Under the pieces are notes generated by a model. That model was not told the DNA's origin. It ran no database searches and saw nothing but the letters and a program-made list of their open reading frames with translations. A program made the translations under genes and the position numbers. A DNA stretch of 64,000 nt from Leptolyngbya sp. PCC 6406. Its GTDB lineage: Bacteria; Cyanobacteriota; Cyanobacteriia; Phormidesmidales; Phormidesmidaceae. Below, piece after piece: positions 36,155 through 45,617 of the stretch (positions are counted from its first letter, which is position 1; each line of letters opens with the position of its first letter). The stretch covers positions 4,798,769-4,862,768 of the forward strand of contig NZ_KI913949.1 in NCBI RefSeq assembly GCF_000332095.2, read 5' to 3'.

Positions 36155-37267
36155 CTAGATCAGGGTCGCCAGTCGCTTTTGCAAACTCTCGGGACTGAAC
36201 TGGGCGAGGGTTTCTTGACGCAGCCAACTGCCTTCACAGCGGGGGTCGGTGCCCGTCAGAATCTCCCCACAGGCGGCGGCTACCGCGTCGGGATCCCGGT
36301 GGGGCACCCGCCAGCCCATGCGACCATCCTGAAGGGGATCCGCCGATCCATCCGCATCCCCGGAGAGGACAGGCACTCCGCAGGCCATGGCCTCCATGTA
36401 GACAATGCCAAACCCCTCTTGGGAGGGCATCACGTAGGCATCCGCTAGCCGATAGTGATCCGCTAGTGCGTCATTGGGCACGAACCCGGCAAAGACGACC
36501 CGATCCGCCACCCCCAGATCCTGGGCCAGTTGGGCCAGTCGGGGTTGGTCGTCACCCCGGCCAATCACCAGGTATTTCACCTCGGGAAAGCGCTGACAAA
36601 TCTGGGGCAGGGCGCGGATCGTCACATCTACCCCCTTGTAGATGTCCCCGGACCAGAGCCGCGCCACCGTCATCAGGATGCGGCTACCCTCTAGGCCATA
36701 CTGCTGAAGAAGCTGGGGAGATTTAGGGCCGGGGGTAAACACCGTCCCGTCTACAGCGCAGGGCAGTAGGTGAGCTTTTCCTGGATCCAGATCATTGGCC
36801 TGACAGGCCAAGTCGCGGCTGTAGCGGCTAATGCACCAAAGGCTGTCCGCCCCCTGTAATGCCTGCTGCTGCCGGGGGGGCAGGGGAGCCCACACCTCCT
36901 TGCCATAGGTCATCACCGTATAGGGAATGCGGAACCGTTTACACAGGGGAGCAACCAGAGGAGCCAAACGGACATGGCCACAGATGATTCGCTGATAGCG
37001 GCCCCGTAGTAAATGCCACAGTAAAATCAACGCCATCCGTAGCCGTCCCAGGTTGGCGGAGGGGCTCTCTAGGTAGTAGAAGGTAAGTCTGGAATCGCGA
37101 AAGGGATTATCACAGCTCGCACCATCCCGCAGTAGCAGCACATCGGCGGGGGGTAGGGCAGGGTTGGTGGCATAGGCCCGGAGAACATCCTTGACGTAGG
37201 ACTGGATCCCCCCTTCGCAGGAAAAAATTTGCAGGAATACAAAGCTAATACGCGGTTGACGTGCCAC
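36155..37267 (-). CDS. Glycosyltransferase family 4 protein
   Basis: A 370-residue retaining GT-B glycosyltransferase. The C-terminal half has the GT4 signature: RILMTVARLWSGDIYKGVD, then VIGRGDD, and the EX7E motif in EGFGIVYMEAMACGVPVLSG. No membrane segment is seen. It lies 36 nt downstream of the GDP-mannose dehydratase gene on the same strand, so the two are likely co-transcribed. Together they suggest transfer of mannose, or a deoxyhexose derived from it, into a cell-surface polysaccharide. The real acceptor is unknown. Confidence 0.88.
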   Translation of the reverse strand: MARQPRISFVFLQIFSCEGGIQSYVKDVLRAYATNPALPPADVLLLRDGASCDNPFRDSRLTFYYLESPSANLGRLRMALILLWHLLRGRYQRIICGHVRLAPLVAPLCKRFRIPYTVMTYGKEVWAPLPPRQQQALQGADSLWCISRYSRDLACQANDLDPGKAHLLPCAVDGTVFTPGPKSPQLLQQYGLEGSRILMTVARLWSGDIYKGVDVTIRALPQICQRFPEVKYLVIGRGDDQPRLAQLAQDLGVADRVVFAGFVPNDALADHYRLADAYVMPSQEGFGIVYMEAMACGVPVLSGDADGSADPLQDGRMGWRVPHRDPDAVAAACGEILTGTDPRCEGSWLRQETLAQFSPESLQKRLATLI

Positions 37268-37303
37268 TCAGTTCTGTCCTCGAATACCTGAAAATTCTGT
37301 GTC

Positions 37304-38305
37304 TTAAAAGGCGGGCTGGGCGGAGGCAAGGGGGGAGACTTGGCCTGCTTGCAGACGGGCTAGGTCGGTCTGAACCATTTTTTCAATCAGTTGTTCAAAG
37401 CTGACCTGGGGCTGCCAGTTCAAGCCCGTATTGGCCTTGTGGGGATTGGCCACGAGTTGAAAATGTTCATCTTGACGAATCAGATGGGGATCAATGTCCA
37501 CGTAGGTTTCCCACTTCAGATCCACGCTGGCAAAGGCGGCGGCGACCAGATCTCGGACACTGTGGAGGATCCCGGTGCCAATCACGTAGTCTTCAGGGCT
37601 ATCGGCTTGCAACATGCGCCACATGGCTTCCACGTAGTCTCCGGCAAACCCCCAATCGCGCTTGGCGTCTAGGTTCCCCATGGTGAGGCGATCGCGCAGA
37701 CCCAGTTTGATGGCGGCGGCGGCGAGGGCCACCTTGCGAGTGACGAATTGGGGCGGACGACGGGGGGACTCATGGTTGTAGAGCACGCCGCTACAGGCAA
37801 AGAGGCCATAGCGATCGCGGTGATGCACCATGGTCCAGTGGGCGTGGAGTTTTGCTGCCCCGTAGGGATTTTTGGGGCGAAAGGGGGTGGTTTCCGCCTG
37901 GGGTGATTCCTGCACATCCCCAAAGATTTCTGAGCTGCTGGCCTGGTAAAAGCGGGTGGTTAAGCCCGCCTGCCGAATCCCATCTAGGAGGCGGGTGGCG
38001 GTGCCCGTAATCAAGTCCAGGGTGCCGAGGGGATCATTCCAGGAGGCGGGAACAAAGCTGGGAGCGGCTAGGTTGTAGATCTCCTGGGGCTGGAGGTCGG
38101 CGACGGCACGGCGGAGTGCGATCTCATCCGTGAGGTCAACGGGCAAAATCTCAACGGTCTCCGCCAGATCCTCCAACTTGGCGACACTGGCTTGACGGCT
38201 GGGGGGTACTAGCCCCACCACCCGATAGCCCCGCCCCAGCAGCAGCCGACTGAGATAGTAGCCGTCCTGCCCTGTAATACCCGTGATCAGTGCCGTTGCT
38301 GCCAT
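37304..38305 (-). CDS. gmd: GDP-mannose 4,6-dehydratase
   Basis: An extended SDR enzyme (333 residues) converting GDP-D-mannose to GDP-4-keto-6-deoxymannose, the branch point to GDP-fucose and GDP-rhamnose. It shows the NADP loop TGITGQDG at 7-14, SSSEIFG, the catalytic Tyr and Lys in NPYGAAKLHA, and the family mark NHESPRR. A fucose synthase (fcl) or reductase (rmd) partner is not in the window. It is followed 36 nt later by a GT4 gene and preceded by moeA, 98 nt away. Confidence 0.93.
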   Translation of the reverse strand: MAATALITGITGQDGYYLSRLLLGRGYRVVGLVPPSRQASVAKLEDLAETVEILPVDLTDEIALRRAVADLQPQEIYNLAAPSFVPASWNDPLGTLDLITGTATRLLDGIRQAGLTTRFYQASSSEIFGDVQESPQAETTPFRPKNPYGAAKLHAHWTMVHHRDRYGLFACSGVLYNHESPRRPPQFVTRKVALAAAAIKLGLRDRLTMGNLDAKRDWGFAGDYVEAMWRMLQADSPEDYVIGTGILHSVRDLVAAAFASVDLKWETYVDIDPHLIRQDEHFQLVANPHKANTGLNWQPQVSFEQLIEKMVQTDLARLQAGQVSPLASAQPAF

Positions 38306-38403
38306 ATGCTTTGTGCTGTTTAACGCCCTCGTGGGAATGAATCAGGGGTCTCACGTAAGGATGCCCAGGGGATTGGGATCTTCCCACCCCATGGATAACA
38401 TCC

Positions 38404-39690
38404 CTAATACTTCCCGATACGCCCGACCAACATCACCGCTACAGGATTTCCTGCCGCCACCAGCCGGGTGCCTACGGGTACCACTGCCAGCGCATTGGTG
38501 CCCGCTAGGTTGATCAGGTTACCGGAACTGTGGCTACCCCCGGCCAAGGAAAAGGTGAGACCCTGGTCGGTACTGGCTAAATGGCCCCAGAGGTAGGTTT
38601 CCCGTTGTCCCCCCGCCTTGAGATCCTGTTGCGATCGCGCCTCGACAAACACAGGAGACCACCCCGCTGCCCGCCCTGACAATTTCCGCAGCGCAGGCTC
38701 CACAAAGCGCCAAAAGCTGACCAGAGCCGACACGGGATTTCCCGGTAAGCCAAAGTAAAGGGTTGGGGCCACCCTCTGTCCAGGGCTAGGTTCCGAGCTG
38801 GGGAACCTAGCCACAGTCAGGGGCTTGCCCGGTTTCACCGCCACCGCCCGAATTTCCAGCACCGCCCCCAACTCCATCAAAATCCGATCCACATAGTCAT
38901 AGTCCCCCACCGACACGCCCCCGGAGGATAGAACGCAATCGGCTTGGGTGAGGGCAGCCGCGATCGCCTCTCGCAGGGCTTCGGGGTCATCCGGGATGAT
39001 GCCCAGAGGCACGGGTTCCCCTCCCGCTGCCTGGACCAACGCCGCCAGGGCGTATTGGTTGGAATCCACAATCTGACCGGGCTGCAAGGGCTGATCCGGC
39101 ATAACCAGTTCATCCCCCGTAGACAGAATCGCCACCCGAGGCCGTCGATACACAGGCACCTGAGCCCATTGTGCCGCCGCTAAGACCGCAATTTCCGGGG
39201 CGTGTAATTCCAACCCAGCCGCCAGCAGGTCATCCCCCGCCCGCCGAAAACTAGCCCGGTGGCGCACAAAGGCTTGGGGCTCAGGTGCAGCCAGGATCTC
39301 AACACCATCCCCCTGCCGCTGCGTCTCCTCCTGAATCACAATCGTATCTGTCCCCAGAGGCAACATGGATCCGGTTAAAATCCGTGCCGTTTCCCCCGAT
39401 TGGATGATCCGTTGGGGAGTTTTGCCCGCTGGAATCTCTTCCACAACGGTCAAAATCACAGGGGTTTCCGCGCTAGCCTCTGCCACATCGGCATACCGCA
39501 CCGCATAGCCATCCATGGCGGAATTGTCCCAGTGGGGAAAGTCCAGGGGGCTTTGTACCGTCGTCGCCAGCACCCGCCCCATGGCCTGGAAGAGGGGAAT
39601 CGTTTCGAGATCGCGCTCCGGATCCAAAGGCTGGACCCAGCTCAAAATCTGGGCTTCAGCGACATCAGCGGGAATCATCGACGCAGACAT
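38404..39690 (-). CDS. moeA: Molybdopterin molybdenumtransferase
   Basis: Inserts molybdate into molybdopterin to make Mo-cofactor. The 428 residues contain the MoeA blocks: DNSAMDGYAVR, AGKTPQ, RILTGSMLPLGTDTIVIQE, VAILSTGDEL, SSGGVSVGDYDY and FGLPGNPVSA. In cyanobacteria the cofactor serves chiefly nitrate reductase. Its first codons overlap the end of a small upstream gene (39665-39931) by 26 nt, hinting at coupled translation. Confidence 0.95.
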   Translation of the reverse strand: MSASMIPADVAEAQILSWVQPLDPERDLETIPLFQAMGRVLATTVQSPLDFPHWDNSAMDGYAVRYADVAEASAETPVILTVVEEIPAGKTPQRIIQSGETARILTGSMLPLGTDTIVIQEETQRQGDGVEILAAPEPQAFVRHRASFRRAGDDLLAAGLELHAPEIAVLAAAQWAQVPVYRRPRVAILSTGDELVMPDQPLQPGQIVDSNQYALAALVQAAGGEPVPLGIIPDDPEALREAIAAALTQADCVLSSGGVSVGDYDYVDRILMELGAVLEIRAVAVKPGKPLTVARFPSSEPSPGQRVAPTLYFGLPGNPVSALVSFWRFVEPALRKLSGRAAGWSPVFVEARSQQDLKAGGQRETYLWGHLASTDQGLTFSLAGGSHSSGNLINLAGTNALAVVPVGTRLVAAGNPVAVMLVGRIGKY

Positions 39691-39931
39691 AGGGCGTTAT
39701 CCCACCACAGGAGGGGCCAGGGTGACTTGCAACACCGGGCCACCAAGGTGACACCGGAGCCGGAATGGCTATCTGGGTGACATTAACGCACACCTGGACC
39801 TGGATGGGCCAACTTGGCTGCCGCACCCAGACCCGATCGCCCCGACAGGCCACCACCAAAAACCCTGGAAGATGGGACGACTGCCCCTTCAAACGCACCC
39901 TCACCCCAGTCCGTAACGAGATCGCGGGCAT
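39665..39931 (-). CDS. Small cyanobacterial protein overlapping moeA, function unknown
   Basis: An 88-residue product beginning MPAISLRTGVRVRLKGQSSH. The N-terminal 55 residues look like a small SH3-like beta fold, with FLVVACRGDRVWVRQPSW resembling short cyanobacterial hypothetical proteins as I recall them. The C-terminal third is less protein-like. The frame ends 26 nt inside moeA. The opposite strand also has an open frame here, so this call rests mainly on the residue pattern and the operon-like position. Confidence 0.5.
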   Translation of the reverse strand: MPAISLRTGVRVRLKGQSSHLPGFLVVACRGDRVWVRQPSWPIQVQVCVNVTQIAIPAPVSPWWPGVASHPGPSCGGITPYVCVDDSR

Positions 39932-40056
39932 CGGCAGATTCCCAACGCAGCACTGCCTAGATTGTAGCCGCAGCTAGTATAAATGAACTACATCGATAGG
40001 GCTTCTTGACCGTCAATAAAGCTCTTCTCGACCCCCTGCCACCCTCACGATGCCTG

Positions 40057-41217
40057 TCACCGTCTACCGTGGGATAACATCAACGTGGTGGCGTTGTCGA
40101 TGGCGCAATAATTGCCCGCATCATCCACCGCACCAAAGGTCCGCAGTTGCTCCTGAAGGGGACTGGGAAGTTGGGGATAGGTGAGGTCGCCATCCCCAGC
40201 CGAGATTCTGGCCCAAAAATCCTGTAGGTGGGGAGCATACTGCTCCGCCTCCGCCAGCGACAAACTGAAGGGGGGACAGGTGAGGAGGCGCACCATAAAG
40301 CCAAAGGCGCGATCGCGCATCCAATCCAGGGAAGCAGCTTGCAAATCTGGCCAGTCCGCCACCGATAGGATGCGGTGGGTCTCGATCTGGATTTCCAGTT
40401 GCCCAGTAGCCGTGGGAGTAGCGGTCAGAATCCGGTAGGGGTGAGGGTAGCTAACCAGGGATCCGGTGGTCACTTCCCAAAGCCCCTCCCTCTGGACTAC
40501 ATCCTGAACATGAAGATGGCCCGTCAACAGTAGGGCCACCGGGGACGATTGTAGGTGCTTGAGAAGAGCCTTCCGGTTCCGCAGTATATAGCGCTGTCCA
40601 AGGGGATGGCGGCTTTGCCCTGGCAAATGTTCCAAAACGTTGTGGTGAATCATCACCATCACCCATTGGTCAGCGCAGTCCCTGAGGTTGCCCTCTAACC
40701 AGTGTCGCTGGGGAGCGGTCAGGTAACCGTAGGGAATTTGATTACCCTCCTGGTCAAAGGCAATGGAATTGAGGCCGATCAGGTGAAGTCCCGGTAAAAT
40801 TTCCTGGCGATAGTAGGGTAAATCACTGCCGTCGTAGCCAAAGTCTCGATAGAGGTGGGGAAATTCCTTTAGGCTGAGGGGGCAAGGGGCTCCGACCGGC
40901 CTTTGAGCATCACCCCCCGCCCGCGTTAGCACATCATGATTTCCCGGCACCACATAGACGGGGAAAGGCAACTGGCGCAGGCGATTCACCAACCATTCAT
41001 GGTTTTCCCGCTCTCCGTGTTGAGTCAGATCCCCCGGCAGTAGCAGAAAGTCTAGGTCCGCCTCCGCCAGATCCGCCAATATGGCTTCAAAAACGGGGAT
41101 GCTCACCTCGACTAAGTGAAACCGATTGGGGATCTGCCGAATCGTATGGGGCAGAGCAATGTGGGGATCGCTAATAATGGCAAAACGAAAAGGGCGCAAG
41201 TTCAACTCCCTCGACAC
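40057..41217 (-). CDS. Calcineurin-like metallophosphoesterase
   Basis: A 386-residue protein with the binuclear-metal phosphoesterase motifs in order: ISDPHIALP (DxH), LLPGDLTQHGE (GD), VVPGNHDV (GNHD), MIHHNVLEH and LLTGHLHVQ (GHxH). A cyclic-nucleotide phosphodiesterase or phosphatase is possible; the closest textbook class is CpdA-like, but the substrate is not determinable. The C-terminal 130 residues form an extra helical domain. It is a single gene. Confidence 0.88.
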   Translation of the reverse strand: MSRELNLRPFRFAIISDPHIALPHTIRQIPNRFHLVEVSIPVFEAILADLAEADLDFLLLPGDLTQHGERENHEWLVNRLRQLPFPVYVVPGNHDVLTRAGGDAQRPVGAPCPLSLKEFPHLYRDFGYDGSDLPYYRQEILPGLHLIGLNSIAFDQEGNQIPYGYLTAPQRHWLEGNLRDCADQWVMVMIHHNVLEHLPGQSRHPLGQRYILRNRKALLKHLQSSPVALLLTGHLHVQDVVQREGLWEVTTGSLVSYPHPYRILTATPTATGQLEIQIETHRILSVADWPDLQAASLDWMRDRAFGFMVRLLTCPPFSLSLAEAEQYAPHLQDFWARISAGDGDLTYPQLPSPLQEQLRTFGAVDDAGNYCAIDNATTLMLSHGRR

Positions 41218-41389
41218 TCTAACGGCCTCTTAGAAATCAGCCCAATCATAACGATATGGACGATCAGTCATCGACCCTCGTCGCTGGAGAACGTCGAGGG
41301 GGCGCAACCGATAGCCATACAATCTTCAATCGGCATCGTTAAATGGGGATCCCCTTAGCTGCTGGCGTCTCCACTGCGATGGTCTAGGA

Positions 41390-41707
41390 TCAGTCTTTGG
41401 CCACCGCTTCCTCGGTTGCCGCTTCCTCAGTTGCCGCTTCCTCAGTTGCCACTTCCTCAGTTACTGCTTCGGTAGTAGTCTCCTCAGGCGCAATCACTTC
41501 CGGGGCGGGCTCTTCTTCCTTGATGGGCTGGGGCTTAGGACCACGCATGAGGGCTGGGGATACCCCTCGCTTCACTTCTTCGCGATCGCGTCCCTTGCCC
41601 CGTCCCCCCTTGCGATCCTTGTCACCAGACTCTCGCCGCGCTTCCCGTTTGGGCTCATCACCAGTGCCAGGGGCACGCTCAGATTTTTTGATAGGCCGCT
41701 CAACCAT
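41390..41707 (-). CDS. Low-complexity charged cyanobacterial protein, function unknown
   Basis: 105 residues: MVERPIKKSERAPG at the start, then a basic Arg/Lys/Gly stretch (KDRKGGRGKGRDREE). A short conserved-looking PALMRGPKPQPIK segment follows, and then an acidic Glu/Thr/Ala tail of repeated ATEEA pentads. The tail is encoded by 15-bp direct repeats. The protein appears disordered. The basic-then-acidic layout with the RGPKP segment recurs in cyanobacteria as I recall. No function is known. Confidence 0.65.
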   Translation of the reverse strand: MVERPIKKSERAPGTGDEPKREARRESGDKDRKGGRGKGRDREEVKRGVSPALMRGPKPQPIKEEEPAPEVIAPEETTTEAVTEEVATEEAATEEAATEEAVAKD

Positions 41708-41793
41708 GGCTCAACAGTTCTTAACAGCCTGATGATCCTACCCCATCGAGTCAATCTATCGCCGAGAAACGCAACCTCTGGAACCGGAACATC

Positions 41794-42960
41794 TTATAGA
41801 CAAGCCTTCACAAAGGATTCCAAGCGATCCATGCCCCGTTCAATGGTGTCGAGGTCCGTGGCGTAGGACACGCGGATATTACCCTCCGCCCCAAAGGCGA
41901 CGCCGGGGATAGTGGCCACGTGCTTCTCCTCCAGCAGCGCATTGCAAAAATCTAGAGAGGACAACCCCAGGTTCGCAATGCTGACAAAGAGATAGAAGGC
42001 TCCATCGGGCTCCAGACAAGACAGCCCCGGAATTCCGTTGACCCGATCGGCAATCACCCGCCGCCGTTGGGCAAAGGCCCGTCTCATGGTTTCCACGCAG
42101 TCTTGGGGTCCCTCTAGGGCCGCGATCGCACCGTACTGGGCAAAGGTGCAAACATTGGAAGTACTGTGACTTTGGAGCGTATTCATAGCTCGAATCAATT
42201 CCACAGGACCAGCCAGGTACCCCAGCCGCCAACCCGTCATAGCAAAGGCTTTGGCAAAGCCACTACTGACCACCGTGCGTTCAAAGGCTCCGGGACTAAC
42301 CGCCCCAATACTCAGGTGCTCGGCCTCCCCATAACGGATTTTTTCGTAGATTTCGTCCGAGGCCACCAGCAAATCATGACCCTCGACAACGGCGGCCAAG
42401 GCCCGAATCTCGTCGGGGGTGTAGATCATTCCCGTGGGATTAGAGGGGGAATTCAGCACAAACAGGCGAGTACGGGGGGTGATAGCCTGCTGGAGTTGCT
42501 CAGGAGTGATTTTGTAACCTGTCTCGGCAGTCGTAGGCACAATCACCGGAATCCCATCCGCCAGCTTGACCATTTCCGGGTAGCTGACCCAGTAGGGGGC
42601 CGGAATGATCACCTCATCTCCCGGATTAATCAAGGTCATCATCAGACCGTAGAGGGAATGCTTGCCACCATTGGTAACGATGATGTTTTCGGGACCGTAG
42701 GGGAGGTTATTTTCGGTCCTCAGTTTATGTGCGATCGCGGCCCGTAGGGCGGGCTCACCAGCGGCGGGACCGTAGCGGGTTTTGCCCTCATCCAGGGCTT
42801 TTTTGGCAGCGGCGATAATGTGGGCAGGGGTATCAAAGTCAGGCTCTCCAGCACTGAAGCTACACACGTCCAGCCCCTGGGTTGTCATGGCCTTAGCCTT
42901 AGCGGAGATGGCCAACGTCATGGAGGGGGAAACCCGATTAACCCGATCTGCCAATTTCAT
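41794..42960 (-). CDS. aspC: Aspartate aminotransferase, class I
   Basis: A PLP-dependent transaminase of 388 residues interconverting aspartate and 2-oxoglutarate with oxaloacetate and glutamate. It has the subgroup 1b features [33 protein letters not shown] and the PLP-lysine segment [18 protein letters not shown]. Some enzymes of this subgroup also accept prephenate; that cannot be decided here. It is a single gene on the minus strand, with repeat sequence upstream. Confidence 0.93.
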   Translation of the reverse strand: MKLADRVNRVSPSMTLAISAKAKAMTTQGLDVCSFSAGEPDFDTPAHIIAAAKKALDEGKTRYGPAAGEPALRAAIAHKLRTENNLPYGPENIIVTNGGKHSLYGLMMTLINPGDEVIIPAPYWVSYPEMVKLADGIPVIVPTTAETGYKITPEQLQQAITPRTRLFVLNSPSNPTGMIYTPDEIRALAAVVEGHDLLVASDEIYEKIRYGEAEHLSIGAVSPGAFERTVVSSGFAKAFAMTGWRLGYLAGPVELIRAMNTLQSHSTSNVCTFAQYGAIAALEGPQDCVETMRRAFAQRRRVIADRVNGIPGLSCLEPDGAFYLFVSIANLGLSSLDFCNALLEEKHVATIPGVAFGAEGNIRVSYATDLDTIERGMDRLESFVKACL

Positions 42961-43425
42961 GTCTTGCCTGCCGATCTGCCAATCTCCCTAGGCTAGCTCG
43001 AAAAGGGAGTCCTCTAGAGCCAATTTCTTTAGGATTCATGACAAGGAATACAGACAAATCATCCCCATGCAGATAGAGAACATGTGGCTCAGACTCTCCG
43101 GCACTGGGTAGGGCGGGTTTTGAGTCCCCCATTTGGGATCCCCCAAACGAAAGGACTGGATTACCCGGCACGGGGCAGGGCGGGTTTTGCCAGCCCATTC
43201 CTGAATCACCCACCCAATCCCGGCTAAACCCGCCCCTACGGTTCTTCCCTGTTACCTGTTTGTTACCTGTTACCCCCTGCATTGGGCGCGGCATCTCTGC
43301 GGTGCATTGCTTCGCGTGGGCGAAGCCACGCCTTAGCGTTATGCACCCTACGGGAAATTCAAAACTCAAAATTCCTGTCACCCCATCACCCCCACACTCC
43401 TACACCCCCACACCCCCACCTAAGG
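42961..43425. other. Repeat-rich intergenic region
   Basis: Contains REP-like palindromes in reverse orientation (43106-43239) and fragments of the GCGCGGC and TCAAAACTCAAAATTC motifs. No supported gene. Confidence 0.65.
43106..43239. repeat. Composite REP-like repeat, copy D (inverted)
   Basis: A half unit (43106-43145) and a full unit (43166-43239) in the orientation opposite to copy A. The linker AACGAAAGGACTGGATTACC is the reverse complement of the flank of copy A. Confidence 0.78.
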
Positions 43426-43803
43426 TCATTGCGAACTGAGGGCAATAAAGAAGCTGATGCCCAAAAGGAGTACCAGGCTGATCCAGACCCCGTAGCGGCG
43501 CAGGATGAGGCGTGGCGTCCAAGAGTGGGATGGCCCTTTTGGACCAGTCTTTGACCATCCCGATGTCTCGACCTCGCTGATGCCCACCGACTGGTAGAGC
43601 GTGCAGGTGGTCGCCTGGGGCCGTTGGGGAAAGGTGCAGGAATCGTCAGCATGATAAGCACAGTCAGCACAAAGATACTGGCTTCCTAGAGTCTGATGTA
43701 GGGGAATGCCGGGATGCCCATGGGCCTTTAGCAGCAGCCCACAGTGGGGACATTGGATCGCCACAGTCTGCACCGGGGTCTGACAGCGGGGACAGCTTGG
43801 CAT
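43426..43803 (-). CDS. Zinc-ribbon membrane protein, function unknown
   Basis: 125 residues: an N-terminal double-CxxC zinc ribbon (CPRCQTP and CPHCGLLL). A second Cys cluster follows (CADCAYHADDSC). A single C-terminal membrane helix (GVWISLVLLLGISFFIALS) completes it. The layout fits a tail-anchored small metal-binding protein. No family name is known to me. It is a single gene on the minus strand. Confidence 0.8.
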   Translation of the reverse strand: MPSCPRCQTPVQTVAIQCPHCGLLLKAHGHPGIPLHQTLGSQYLCADCAYHADDSCTFPQRPQATTCTLYQSVGISEVETSGWSKTGPKGPSHSWTPRLILRRYGVWISLVLLLGISFFIALSSQ

Positions 43804-43833
43804 AGGAATATCCTCAGGCGTTCCCTCCGTATC

Positions 43834-43965
43834 CTAGGACCTGTAGACAAGTAACGGGGAAACCCTTGCGAGGTAGGCATGACCACGCCCGCCCTAATGA
43901 ATCAAGCTAGGGGCTGTAACCGCCCCATAACCAGGAATCTGGCTTTGATTATCTACAGCCCCTAG
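43834..43965. mobile_element. 132-bp MITE-like element, copy A
   Basis: Starts CTAGGACCTGTAGACAAGTA and ends ATTATCTACAGCCCCTAG. The right half is itself a palindrome (CTAGGGGCTGTA with TACAGCCCCTAG). A copy of identical length is at 55379-55510. The final CTAG supplies the stop codon of the gene at 43962. Confidence 0.75.
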
Positions 43966-44282
43966 TCCGCCCTCGGTCCCACCGGAAACCGCCGCACCTG
44001 GAATTCCCGAGCATTTTCCAGGGTATAGGCCACCCCCAAGGCTTGGTCAAACTGGACCTCAATCGCAGTTAAATCCGTCTCGGAAATCGCCTTCCACTCC
44101 TCCCGACTGCGCCAGCGAATCATCAGACTCACCAACTCGGCATCTGTGGGATCCAGCCAGGTTTCCTTCGACAAAAAACCGGGATAGCGCCGCAGGGCAG
44201 GGGTCCAAATTTCCTCATCCAATTGCACATAGCGCTCTCGCTGGTCGGCAGGCACCCGAAACTCAAGCCATTCAATCACCAC
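43962..44282 (-). CDS. Cyanobacterial TIGR03792-type protein
   Basis: 106 residues starting MVIEWLEFRVPADQRERYVQ. The pattern of a dimeric alpha/beta barrel (antibiotic biosynthesis monooxygenase-like fold) is visible: EEIWTPALRRYPGFLSKETW, then LMIRWRSREEWKAI. This matches a cyanobacterial family catalogued as TIGR03792, with no known function. The TAG stop and everything after it belong to a MITE end, so the original C-terminus may have been altered. Confidence 0.78.
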   Translation of the reverse strand: MVIEWLEFRVPADQRERYVQLDEEIWTPALRRYPGFLSKETWLDPTDAELVSLMIRWRSREEWKAISETDLTAIEVQFDQALGVAYTLENAREFQVRRFPVGPRAD

Positions 44283-44473
44283 AGAATCCTCTCCTCCCCC
44301 GCTTCTTGCACCGTTGATGCCCCGTTATTAGGCGGGGGTATGCCGTGTTTTCCTGCTCACCCCTTGCCCCCATAGAACAGATAAGGTTCGGTTGTCAGCA
44401 TAGGAGGATCTTTACATTCTTTGTCAGAATAAAGCTTGAACAGGGTCACGCTGACCCTTTGCCTGGAGGCACC

Positions 44474-44797
44474 ATGGATACCAATAGCCTGCTGCGTCAA
44501 ATGCTGATGATCGGCATTGGCACAACCTCTCTAGTGGCGGAACGCCTGCGCCAGGTGAGTGAAGAGTGGGTCCGCGACGGCAAGTTCAATCCAGAACAGG
44601 CCAGTCGGTTTGTGGATGAGGTGATGGCTCAGTTTTCGACCGATTCCACTGGGTTTGAAGAACAGATGAACCGCCAGCTTCGCAATGTGTTGCAAGATCT
44701 GGGGGTGCCTCGGCAAAACGAGATGGATGAGTTGCGGGGCCGCATTGATCGCCTAGAGCGCCAGGTTCGTGACCTGGAAAATAAGCTCTGGAAGTAA
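44474..44797 (+). CDS. Phasin-like small coiled-coil protein
   Basis: 107 residues from the ATG at 44474, which follows TGGAGG. The N-terminus MDTNSLLRQMLMIGIGTTSLVAERLRQV is amphipathic. The C-terminus is a coiled coil (ELRGRIDRLERQVRDLENKLWK, quoted in part). Cyanobacterial proteins of this shape are annotated as phasin-family or PHA-synthase-associated. No PHA genes are nearby, so a granule role is only a family-level guess. Confidence 0.75.
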   Translation: MDTNSLLRQMLMIGIGTTSLVAERLRQVSEEWVRDGKFNPEQASRFVDEVMAQFSTDSTGFEEQMNRQLRNVLQDLGVPRQNEMDELRGRIDRLERQVRDLENKLWK

Positions 44798-44933
44798 TGC
44801 CGTCTTCACCAAGTCCATGGTGCTTAGGGTAAAAACCTGCCGTGATGACCCTAATCTCGGTAGGATAGGTCTGTTTGGCATTCGTGAATGCCATTGATAT
44901 CTTGCTGTAAATCGCTGCTGGAGGAAATTCCCC

Positions 44934-45494
44934 GTGCGCGAGATTCTCATAAGCTTTGCTGTGTTGGCGGTGTGCTGTGTTGTGCTGGTAGTAGCTCAAT
45001 TCACTGGCGGCCAGGATGACGCGATCGCGGCAAATCTCATCACCCAAGACCTAGCCGCTCCTGCGGAGACATTGGTGGCCCAGTCCGCCGCCGATTTAGC
45101 TCCCGCAGAGCCTACCCCCGAGGACTCGTCTGAAATGGCTGAAGAAGCAATTCATTATGTAACGACCGATTCCGGCTTGCAGTATGTAGATACCCTGGAG
45201 GGCACTGGTGCCATGCCCCAATCTGGGCAGCGGGTAACCGTTCATTACACAGGCACCCTAGAAGATGGCACCAAGTTTGATAGTTCCCGCGATCGCAATC
45301 GCCCCTTTAGCTTCACCATTGGCGTTGGACAGGTGATCAAGGGCTGGGACGAAGGGGTATCCACCATGCGGGTTGGCGGACAGCGACGGCTCGTAATCCC
45401 CCCCGAGTTGGGGTACGGAGCCCGAGGAGCTGGTGGCGTAATTCCCCCCAACGCCACCCTGATCTTCGAGGTGGAACTGCTCCGCATTGGCTAA
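44934..45494 (+). CDS. FKBP-type peptidyl-prolyl cis-trans isomerase, exported
   Basis: 186 residues. A GTG start at 44934 follows GGAGGAAATTCCCC. An N-terminal membrane/signal segment ([18 protein letters not shown]) is followed by a Pro/Ala/Glu linker. The FKBP domain spans about 85-186 with [33 protein letters not shown] and [17 protein letters not shown], all typical of the rotamase pocket. The location is periplasmic or lumenal, possibly anchored. A terminator follows. Confidence 0.93.
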   Translation: MREILISFAVLAVCCVVLVVAQFTGGQDDAIAANLITQDLAAPAETLVAQSAADLAPAEPTPEDSSEMAEEAIHYVTTDSGLQYVDTLEGTGAMPQSGQRVTVHYTGTLEDGTKFDSSRDRNRPFSFTIGVGQVIKGWDEGVSTMRVGGQRRLVIPPELGYGARGAGGVIPPNATLIFEVELLRIG

Positions 45495-45526
45495 GGCGAG
45501 GCTAAGACGGCCCATAGGATAGCGTG

Positions 45527-45565
45527 AAAAATCCCCGGCTATTACCTCCAATGGCCGGGGGTTTT
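45527..45565 (+). terminator. Intrinsic terminator of the FKBP gene
   Basis: AAAAATCCCCGGC pairs with GCCGGGGGTTTT around a 14-nt loop, 32 nt after the stop codon. Confidence 0.82.
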
Positions 45566-45617
45566 AACAGGGATGGATGCTCAAATAAACACCCTTTGAA
45601 CAAACATCAACAACCTG

